DNA of 13,239 nucleotides from Candidatus Omnitrophota bacterium. GTDB taxonomy: Bacteria > Omnitrophota > Gorgyraeia > 2-01-FULL-45-10. Below the pieces are notes generated by a model. That model had not been told where the DNA came from. It did not search any database and saw only the letters and a program-made list of their open reading frames with translations. Location: the NCBI GenBank assembly GCA_026387135.1, contig JAPLMH010000131.1:1-13239 (forward strand). The letters are read 5' to 3'. Shown piece after piece: positions 7,481 to 13,239 of the stretch. Made by a program: the position numbers and the translations under genes. Position 1 is the first letter of the stretch. The number at the start of each line of letters is the position of its first letter.

Positions 7481-8361
7481 AGAAGTCTGTAGTGACGATC
7501 GGAGTATTCGACGGCGTCCATATCGGGCATCAGGCCGTCATAAAGAAAGTCGTAATGAGATCACGGGCGATAGGCGCGAGAGCAATAGCCATTACCTTTG
7601 ACCCTCATCCTATGAAGTTATTATCAGCCAGCCACTTTGTTCCCAGCCTCATCTCTTTGAAGCATAGGGTAAGGCTCATAAAAGGGATTGGCATAGATAG
7701 CGTAGTTGTATTGAAGTTCGACAGAAAGATGGCAGGTATCTCTCCGGAAAAATTTGTAAAAGATATATTAATAAAAAGATTTAATGCTAAAGAAGTATTT
7801 GTTGGTGAAGATTTTCATTTCGGCGCCGGAGCCGAAGCCGATGCGAATATCCTGAAAGAGATAGGCCGAGCCTACGCTATTAAAGTCAACATAGTAAAAG
7901 ATATAAAGAAGGGCGGGACGGTAGTGAGTTCCAGCATCATCAGGCAATTTGTCGTAAGAGGCGAGATCGATATGGCGTCAGGGCTTTTGGGCAGGCCATA
8001 CTCGATACTGGGCACGGTAGTGGGCGGCGCAAAGCTAGCGCGTGTCCTTGGCTACCCGACGGCAAATTTAAATCCCCATCATGAAGCAGTTCCTCCTAGC
8101 GGCGTCTACGCAGTTAAGGTCATATTCAACAAAAAAACTTTCAAAGGCGTCATGAATATTGGGGTGAGGCCGACGTTCTATGATCACGGCCATGACAAGG
8201 AACCTGCTATAGAGGTGCATATATTCGGCTTTCATTCTAGAATATACGGCAAAGATCTCGAAGTATTTTTTATCAGAAAGATCAGAGATGAGAAGAAGTT
8301 CAAAACGATGGACGAGTTAATAGCTCAGATCAAGAAAGATGTTAAGTCTTCAAAAAGCTAG
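7477..8361 (+). CDS. ribF: Bifunctional riboflavin kinase / FAD synthetase RibF
   Basis: RibF phosphorylates riboflavin to FMN and then adenylates FMN to FAD. The N-terminal nucleotidyltransferase domain has TIGVFDGVHIGHQAVI with the HxGH motif at H15-H18, then ITFDPHP and FVGEDFHFGAGAEAD, and the usual SSSIIR motif. The C-terminal riboflavin kinase domain has GYPTANL (T195, N197, the Mg-ATP/flavin motif), PPSGVYAV, NIGVRPTF and the acidic EVHIF strand. The length of 294 residues is typical of the family, though the N-terminus starts directly at the first beta strand with little leader. The ATG lies in an ATGA overlap with truB. It is the last gene of the operon; rpsO, commonly next, is absent. 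Confidence 0.97.
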   Translation: MKKSVVTIGVFDGVHIGHQAVIKKVVMRSRAIGARAIAITFDPHPMKLLSASHFVPSLISLKHRVRLIKGIGIDSVVVLKFDRKMAGISPEKFVKDILIKRFNAKEVFVGEDFHFGAGAEADANILKEIGRAYAIKVNIVKDIKKGGTVVSSSIIRQFVVRGEIDMASGLLGRPYSILGTVVGGAKLARVLGYPTANLNPHHEAVPPSGVYAVKVIFNKKTFKGVMNIGVRPTFYDHGHDKEPAIEVHIFGFHSRIYGKDLEVFFIRKIRDEKKFKTMDELIAQIKKDVKSSKS

Positions 8362-8371
8362 CTGTAATCGC

Positions 8372-8399
8372 TTGACAAGACCTTTCGGTATGGTAAACT
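8372..8399 (+). promoter_or_regulatory. Sigma70-type promoter with extended -10
   Basis: TTGACA (8372-8377) is a perfect -35 box. A 16-base spacer leads to TAAACT (8394-8399), a 4/6 match to TATAAT, immediately preceded by TGG (8391-8393), which supplies the extended -10 TGn. Transcription would begin near 8406 and read toward the giant gene through the hairpin at 8452-8480. It is the only strong candidate in the gap. Not proven by sequence alone. Confidence 0.6.
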
Positions 8400-8451
8400 A
8401 GTATCACGTTTTTAGTTTTACAGCGTAAATAATTCCGGCATAAATTTTGAT

Positions 8452-8489
8452 AATGCTTGGCGGCGTAAAGCCCAAGCATTTTTTTATTT
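8452..8489 (+). terminator. Intrinsic terminator (possible attenuator of the giant gene)
   Basis: AATGCTTGG (8452-8460) pairs with CCAAGCATT (8472-8480), a 9-bp stem around an 11-base loop, followed by seven T (8479-8485) and ATTT. This is a classical rho-independent terminator on the plus strand. It can end the ligA-ribF operon. Because the strong promoter at 8372-8399 lies upstream of it, it may also act on the leader of the next gene. GCGTAAA occurs both in the leader (8423-8429) and in the hairpin loop (8463-8469). I match no known riboswitch family here. Confidence 0.8.
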
Positions 8490-8518
8490 GTAAAATAGTT
8501 TAATAACTTCAACTAAAC

Positions 8519-8530
8519 AGGAGAAGGTGG
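8519..8530 (+). promoter_or_regulatory. Strong ribosome binding site of the giant gene
   Basis: AGGAG (8519-8523) and AAGGTGG (8524-8530) lie directly upstream of ATG 8534, with spacings in the normal range. Together with the signal peptide that follows, this fixes the start of the long reading frame. Confidence 0.75.
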
Positions 8531-8533
8531 ATA

Positions 8534-11500
8534 ATGAAAAAGGTAAATCGCATAATTTCCGCAATAGTCCTAGCGGCTTTTCTTTGCAACACATTCCTTG
8601 TCGACGCATCTTTTGCTCAGGACATCTTACGTAATGGAAGCTCGTCCACCCTCAGCGTTGCTCTTAGATCTGATGACATGCTCGGAGTTGAGCGGCAGGA
8701 TATCAGTAAAATATCGATCTGGTTCAGAGGCTGCATCGATTTGATATCAAAGAAAAATCAGCCCGTTAATCTTGCCAGTTTAAGAGATCCTAAAATATTA
8801 CCCAATGATGTAATTGATGGGCTTAAAGATTTCAAGTTCTTGAGGCACAGTGATCTCTCGCAGGATACTGTTACCGGCGTTATACGGGTGAAGGTGCGTA
8901 GGCGCGCAGGGCTATCGATGAAGACATACTGGGCAGAGTATCTGCCGAGCGAAGGTCGACTCAGAGTTTATCCGGATGGTGCACAAGTTTCGCTATTTGC
9001 TCCACACAGGTCGCCGGCACCAAATGCGCGCGAATTTGACATTCTCGGCAAGGCCGGACCTGGTGGAAAGCATACTAATTTCGATGCAGCAGCGCGTCAT
9101 ACCGTAGGCATGGCTGAAGCGCCGGCGAAATCTCTCACCGAGCCTGGCAAGAACGCAAAGGTTCTACACGGTGCCGCACTGACCAAGTTTGTCACAGAGA
9201 GCATCCCTGCCCTCGCTTTTGCCCCTCTCATGCCTGATATTGCTCCGCCTCTGGACATATTAGGTTTTGAGTTTGAAAGTTGTCTAACCAATGCAACAGC
9301 CGATGATGTTCCGGCTCTTCAAAAAGCTTCGCAGGAGTTGCACAATAGTCCGGGTTATAGCGGACTTAAACCAGGTTCCATAGCCCTCGGAGCTATGCAG
9401 GGTCTTCTGAAGGAACTAGATGATCGCATAGGTACTCTTTCCAAACAAGCACAGCCTGCACCAACGGCGAAAGCGCCGGCACAGGCCGCAAGGCCGGAAA
9501 GACCAGATGTTCTTGGCAAGGCCGGACCTGGTGGAGATCATTCGAATTTTGATGTCGCAGCACGTCATACCGTGGGTATGCCACAGGTGCCTGCTGCCGA
9601 TAAACCTACAGATGATTTAGACTTAACCCCTCTAGAGGAGTCACTTGTTGAGATCAGGATAGCCCTTTCTGAAGCAGCGTTAATAAAAGGTGTTCAAGAG
9701 GTCCGTTTGTGGCAGAACCATCAAGGGTCTGTAAGTAGAATAGCTCAATTTGATGTTGAAGATGGAATCCCCGTAGCAAAGGGTATGGAATCAGGGAGAT
9801 GGGAAGGAATAATTCAAGATCGTTTTCCAGATGGTGGTAAAGTGCGCATCGGTTCGGATTCTGATAGCTTGTTAAATATGGCAGCGCCACTAGAGCCGCA
9901 TGACGCACCGCTGAAGGTTATTTCAGTAGTTATCGAAGATGCTGTTACGCCGTCACCGATGGGTAAGCCCGGCAAGCCGGATGTACGTGGCGAGGTTGGA
10001 AGCGGCAGTACCAACGGAAAGCAACCAGATGATGCGACGAAGAGACTTATCGCGGGTATGCCGGAAGCGCCTGCGGAAACAGTAAAAAGAACTAAGGCTA
10101 TCAACGAGATATGGAAGGGGCTCTCTGGGCAAACAGATATAAGGAAGCCGATAAATTTATTCACCGAATCAATGATTGAAGATGACTGGGTAAGGGTAGC
10201 GGTTGGATCTTTAGCCGAAGAGATGATCGCGGGAATTGAAGGGTTAAAAATTTACTCGAAGGCCGGGGAGGTCCCTGATGTTTGGGGGTCTACCGATATC
10301 CATGAGATATATTTAAAACTCACCTTCAAAGCAAGGCTTAATTCGATTAGGGATAGAAATTTATCCGCCCGGAAACTGAAAGCAGTAAAAGAATGGTTAA
10401 TTCAGGAAAGCCGGAAGCTGGCAGCTCTGGACACTTCTTTGAATAACACGCTCCTTCCTCTATTGTCTCCTGTTGAAACGATGCCGGAAACACCCGCGCC
10501 TGTGGCAGCACAAGAGCTGGATAATTTAGGTAAGCAACTTGAGGCGCAGGAGGCAGCTGAGGTTAAGACGGTTATGGGTTATGTAGCCATACTTGCTGAT
10601 ACAAGCGAAACACAGGCAAGGCGTGAAGAGATACATGCAAAGCTGGTACAGGAGATAAAGGGTAATTACCGTGTTACAGCGATCGCCTTGGTTGGCCTGA
10701 TCGCAGCCGGATCTAATAATGCGCGCATATTGGAAGATACCTTGTTGACTAACGGCCCCTGGGCCAAAACCTATGAACCAGTGCCTCAGGATATTCCGAA
10801 AAGGTTCTATGTATTAGCTCATGCGTTATGCATGAATTATGAGCTTCTCTGGCGTGACTTTAATGAGTCGGTAGAATATATGGATAGAGGCAAATTTGAC
10901 AATGTCATTCTATCGTTGAATGATTATCTGGCTACAATAGAAAATCCTAGGGTATATCCGGAGATGCCGGCACAGGATAGGGGCCGTATAGTATCCACAA
11001 TCAAATATATCCTGAACGCGCTTCCACCGTTTAGGGGCGAGTTAGAGCTAAGCCTGATGGGAAATGAGATGTCAGACAGGCTACGGATCGGGTTCGGGAA
11101 TTATTATACGAGAGTGTATTATAACGAAGCGCCAATAATAGGAGGACCAGATTCTTCTCTAAGCTCTGAATTGTGGAAGGGGAGCTCGCTTGTCACCATA
11201 GGCCTTGATACTAATGGGGAACAAGTTGTAGTGGTCGAAGACAAATTTTTAGAATTTGTGCGGAAATTCTTCTCCAAACAGATGTCGAATGGCCGACCGG
11301 TGGATATGAGTAAATTCCCATCGACGATCGTTGGTGAGTCTGATGCACGTGCAAAAGGCCTAAGGCCTCTTATACCTGAACGTTCGTTGGAAGCACCGGC
11401 AGAACTTAAGAATCTCCCGGCGCAGATGCCGGTGAAGAAGGATGATGGATACTATGTGACCATTGCCGGGAAAAGCCTCGCGATTACGGCTGATATAGCG

Positions 11501-13239
11501 TGCTTATTGAAGGGCAATCCAGCGCGCCATGATGGATGGCGCAGGAAGTTAGCGCCCGCAAAGGTCCGCAAGGAGCTGAACCGGCTTAAAGAGATTATCG
11601 CAACTCGTCCTTTAGACATGTCTTTAAGCGGGATAAAGACGTTATTGGAGACGGAAAATTTTAAATACATTCAGTTAGATACTCTCACCGATGTTTCTGC
11701 GGTTACCAAAGATAGGGTGGCATATGAGGATGGTCATGGAGTGCCATGCTTGCCCTCGTGTAATGCCGGGCCTATAAAGTATTTGGTTATTGCAAAATAT
11801 TCAAAAGGCATCATTAGGAAAAAAGAGTATATATTGCCGATAGTATTGGCGCTTGACGCTAGAATACTACATAGTCGAGCGCGAGATTTTGTGTTATCGG
11901 CATTTGTCTGTCCGAAATCTTTGTCGGATGTTTTGTATATCGTTAAAGCCGGAATGTTTGGCGCCTACGCAACAAGCGCATCGCCTGCAGCCGAAACACC
12001 CGCGCCTGCGGCAGCGTCATTGGACGAAGCAAATGCAAGGGCGCGCGCACGTGAGGAAACAGCCCATGAATTAGTATTTCATATTGTACACAGCGGCAGA
12101 GCCTCAATTCAGCTACCCTTTATCGTAGATGAGCTAAGCCGTTTTAATAACGTAACGAAGTTTAGACTTTTTATTGAGTTGCTCAGTGCGGAGCTGCGGG
12201 CAGGGAGGCGTTTTGAAAATAAGGAGATAACACAAGAGTTGTTAGATAGGGTTGTGTTCGATACACTCGTGCGGCGATACGCTGAAACGCCCGCGTTTGC
12301 GGGGCCCGTCCCGGAACTAATGGCCGCTATGCGACCCATCTTAATTGATTTGGATGTTCAGATGATTGGTTGCCAAGTAAGCATAGAGCGTAATGGCGAG
12401 AGCGTGATCATATCGATAACAAACCCTGCAGATAAAAAGGATGTTATGGGATTTCAGCTGAATAAATACGTTGATGGCGAGCGTATCAGCTTTACCATAA
12501 CCCCTTTCCGGAATAAGACATTCTACAAAATGGAGAGTGCATCTTCCGAAACGGAATTTATAGGTCTTGTAAAGACCGTTCTTGAACGCTTTAAATCGTA
12601 TGCGTACTGGAAGGAATGGCTAAAATCCGCCCAGGAGGAAGAAACAATATTTTCCGTTGAGCCTGCGGCAGCGTCGGCACCCACCGGGACCTTTCAACCA
12701 GACGTGGCATTTGTCTACGCGCTGTCAGCAGGAACGCCTGCACCAGCTGTGCCTGCGGCAGCGCCGGCATTATCGGCAGAAGCTGGCAAACTCGCGGCCT
12801 TAGTGCAGAGAGCCGTGTGGGGCAGAGGCATTACCACTTACAGCGGCGATCGGTTTACTGTGGATACGGCTGTTGAAAACGGCCCGACAGGTTTCCCTGA
12901 TGCAGGACAGGCAAATCAATCGGCTATATTGAAAGCAATAGAAAAGCAGATCGCTGAAACCAGGGACTTGAGGATGCTGCAAGCGGCCAAAGGCTTGATC
13001 GAAGCCCGTCAGGTAAGTAGCCCGCAGGCAGTGCCGACAGAAAGTATATCGGAGAGTCAGGCTTTTGGTGAGTACATAGCGAAGTTAGAAGATAGAATAA
13101 GAGTTGTGCGAGCCAGCCCCAAGGACGGTGGGGAGGATGCGCACTTTTTCTCGGAACGAGTACCTCATATGACTGCGACAGAGTTGGCGCATTATGTTAT
13201 GAATAGCAGCATAGGATATGTCCAGGCGTGTATTGCGAT
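8534..13239 (+). CDS. Giant modular secreted protein, function unknown (3' partial)
   Basis: The frame runs 1568 codons without a stop and is still open at the window edge, so the full protein is larger. It begins with a Sec signal peptide: basic MKKVNR, hydrophobic IISAIVLAAFLCNTFLV, and likely cleavage after SFA (residue 28). Residues 31-155 form a first domain including TYWAEYLPSEGRLRVYPDG. A 24-residue motif (LGKAGPGG...NFD.AARHTVGM) follows at 170 and 326, with a degraded copy from 483, each leading into a short PA-containing stretch. Beyond about residue 650 helical and mixed segments are separated by Ala/Pro/Glu linkers such as ETPAPVAAQ and ETPAPAAAS. There are few cysteines and no internal membrane segments, consistent with an exported or surface protein. 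I recognise no catalytic domain. Giant exported proteins are known in Omnitrophota; a role in attachment or cell-cell contact is only inference. Confidence 0.85.
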   Translation, partial: MKKVNRIISAIVLAAFLCNTFLVDASFAQDILRNGSSSTLSVALRSDDMLGVERQDISKISIWFRGCIDLISKKNQPVNLASLRDPKILPNDVIDGLKDFKFLRHSDLSQDTVTGVIRVKVRRRAGLSMKTYWAEYLPSEGRLRVYPDGAQVSLFAPHRSPAPNAREFDILGKAGPGGKHTNFDAAARHTVGMAEAPAKSLTEPGKNAKVLHGAALTKFVTESIPALAFAPLMPDIAPPLDILGFEFESCLTNATADDVPALQKASQELHNSPGYSGLKPGSIALGAMQGLLKELDDRIGTLSKQAQPAPTAKAPAQAARPERPDVLGKAGPGGDHSNFDVAARHTVGMPQVPAADKPTDDLDLTPLEESLVEIRIALSEAALIKGVQEVRLWQNHQGSVSRIAQFDVEDGIPVAKGMESGRWEGIIQDRFPDGGKVRIGSDSDSLLNMAAPLEPHDAPLKVISVVIEDAVTPSPMGKPGKPDVRGEVGSGSTNGKQPDDATKRLIAGMPEAPAETVKRTKAINEIWKGLSGQTDIRKPINLFTESMIEDDWVRVAVGSLAEEMIAGIEGLKIYSKAGEVPDVWGSTDIHEIYLKLTFKARLNSIRDRNLSARKLKAVKEWLIQESRKLAALDTSLNNTLLPLLSPVETMPETPAPVAAQELDNLGKQLEAQEAAEVKTVMGYVAILADTSETQARREEIHAKLVQEIKGNYRVTAIALVGLIAAGSNNARILEDTLLTNGPWAKTYEPVPQDIPKRFYVLAHALCMNYELLWRDFNESVEYMDRGKFDNVILSLNDYLATIENPRVYPEMPAQDRGRIVSTIKYILNALPPFRGELELSLMGNEMSDRLRIGFGNYYTRVYYNEAPIIGGPDSSLSSELWKGSSLVTIGLDTNGEQVVVVEDKFLEFVRKFFSKQMSNGRPVDMSKFPSTIVGESDARAKGLRPLIPERSLEAPAELKNLPAQMPVKKDDGYYVTIAGKSLAITADIACLLKGNPARHDGWRRKLAPAKVRKELNRLKEIIATRPLDMSLSGIKTLLETENFKYIQLDTLTDVSAVTKDRVAYEDGHGVPCLPSCNAGPIKYLVIAKYSKGIIRKKEYILPIVLALDARILHSRARDFVLSAFVCPKSLSDVLYIVKAGMFGAYATSASPAAETPAPAAASLDEANARARAREETAHELVFHIVHSGRASIQLPFIVDELSRFNNVTKFRLFIELLSAELRAGRRFENKEITQELLDRVVFDTLVRRYAETPAFAGPVPELMAAMRPILIDLDVQMIGCQVSIERNGESVIISITNPADKKDVMGFQLNKYVDGERISFTITPFRNKTFYKMESASSETEFIGLVKTVLERFKSYAYWKEWLKSAQEEETIFSVEPAAASAPTGTFQPDVAFVYALSAGTPAPAVPAAAPALSAEAGKLAALVQRAVWGRGITTYSGDRFTVDTAVENGPTGFPDAGQANQSAILKAIEKQIAETRDLRMLQAAKGLIEARQVSSPQAVPTESISESQAFGEYIAKLEDRIRVVRASPKDGGEDAHFFSERVPHMTATELAHYVMNSSIGYVQACIA
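9041..9112 (+). repeat. Giant-protein linker motif, copy 1
   Basis: Encodes 24 residues (170-193) starting ILGKAGPGGKH and ending ARHTVGM, followed by AEAPAK. It matches copy 2 at 60 of 72 bases and 20 of 24 residues; about half the base differences are silent. Confidence 0.85.
9509..9580 (+). repeat. Giant-protein linker motif, copy 2
   Basis: Encodes residues 326-349, starting VLGKAGPGGDH and ending ARHTVGM, followed by PQVPAA. It starts 156 residues after copy 1. The preceding segment PAPTAKAPAQAARPERPD is an Ala/Pro linker. Confidence 0.85.
9980..10060 (+). repeat. Giant-protein linker motif, degenerate copy 3
   Basis: Residues 483-509 (DVRGEVGSGS...RLIAGM), followed by PEAPAE, keep the R/LG..G.G spacing, an Asp and Ala before an Arg, and the GM-x-x-x-PA ending of copies 1 and 2. 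It starts 158 residues after copy 2. Similarity is by eye and weak outside these positions. Confidence 0.45.
10484..10513 (+). repeat. Ala/Pro linker DNA repeat, copy A
   Basis: Encodes PETPAPVAAQ (residues 651-660). The 16-base word GAAACACCCGCGCCTG at 10487-10502 recurs exactly at 11993-12008. Confidence 0.7.
11981..12022 (+). repeat. Ala/Pro linker DNA repeat, copy B
   Basis: Encodes SPAAETPAPAAASL (from residue 1150). It contains the 16-base word shared with copy A and the 13-base word GCCTGCGGCAGCG (12004-12016) shared with the linkers at 12661 and 12751. Confidence 0.7.
12281..12301 (+). repeat. Ala/Pro linker DNA repeat, copy C (diverged)
   Basis: Encodes AETPAFA (from residue 1250). 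GAAACGCCCGCGTTTG at 12284-12299 differs from the copy A/B word at three positions. Confidence 0.5.
12656..12769 (+). repeat. Ala/Pro linker DNA repeats, copies D and E
   Basis: GCCTGCGGCAGCG occurs at 12661-12673 and again at 12751-12763, in the contexts VEPAAASAP and AVPAAAPAL. With copy B this makes three exact occurrences of the 13-mer, all in the same codon phase encoding PAAA. Confidence 0.65.

Noticed and set aside
8400..8490. A known riboswitch in the leader (c-di-GMP, preQ1, fluoride considered)
   Set aside because: None of the conserved core sequences of those families could be found, and the leader before the hairpin is only about 45 bases.
8534..8620. The giant protein as a lipoprotein because of Cys18 in its signal peptide
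   Set aside because: AFLC does not fit a lipobox (Leu at -1), while SFA at residues 26-28 is a good signal peptidase I site.
9097..10164. Several minus-strand reading frames of 60-116 codons opposite the giant gene (9097-9291, 9393-9584, 9654-9908, 9814-10164)
   Set aside because: They overlap each other and a continuous plus-strand frame with a signal peptide and protein-level repeats, and have no ribosome sites or recognisable products.
11853..12074. Plus-strand 73-codon frame inside the giant gene
   Set aside because: It is out of frame with the long reading frame, lacks a ribosome site and has a composition unlike the neighbouring genes.
12065..12082. HELVFH in the giant protein as a possible zinc protease motif
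   Set aside because: Zincins need HExxH; here the spacing is HExxxH and no surrounding family sequence supports a protease.
1..13239. tRNA, rRNA, CRISPR arrays and insertion sequences
   Set aside because: Looking through both strands by eye, no cloverleaf, rRNA core, regularly spaced direct repeats with unique spacers, or transposase could be supported.

Overview
This looks like chromosomal DNA from an uncultivated Gram-negative-type bacterium. Three things point to the candidate phylum Omnitrophota (Omnitrophica, OP3): ATA-rich isoleucine codons and AAG-rich lysine codons at roughly balanced GC, a very tight operon of housekeeping genes, and a very long secreted Ala/Pro-linker protein. The phylum assignment is inference; a 16S gene or ribosomal protein is needed to settle it.

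Region 1 (1-8361) is one compact plus-strand operon. After the last 25 codons of an unidentified gene come: ligA (NAD+-dependent DNA ligase), a small charged lipoprotein, an MBL-fold hydrolase, a XerD-type tyrosine recombinase, a CCA-adding/poly(A) polymerase family nucleotidyltransferase, rbfA, a DHH/DHHA1 phosphoesterase (nrnA), truB and ribF. Nearly every junction overlaps by a few bases or is separated by 15 bases or less, so co-transcription and translational coupling are likely. The genes serve DNA joining and chromosome resolution (ligA, xerD), tRNA and ribosome maturation (cca, rbfA, truB), nanoRNA/pAp turnover (nrnA) and flavin cofactor synthesis (ribF). The second half resembles the widespread nusA-infB-rbfA-nrnA-truB-ribF-rpsO neighbourhood, but nusA/infB and rpsO are missing from the positions where they usually sit.

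Region 2 (8362-8533) is the only intergenic gap. It holds a good sigma70-type promoter (TTGACA, 16-base spacer, extended -10), then a 9-bp GC-containing hairpin followed by seven T, then a strong ribosome binding site. The terminator lies between the promoter and the next gene, so it could end the operon or act as an attenuator.

Region 3 (8534-13239) is one uninterrupted reading frame of at least 1568 codons, still open at the window edge. It starts with a clear Sec signal peptide. I recognise no catalytic domain. The protein appears modular: a 24-residue motif occurs twice at 83% DNA identity, a degenerate third copy follows at nearly the same spacing (156 and 158 residues), and later unrelated-looking segments are separated by Ala/Pro/Glu linkers that share exact DNA words of 13-16 bases. 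This giant secreted protein is the most novel element of the window.
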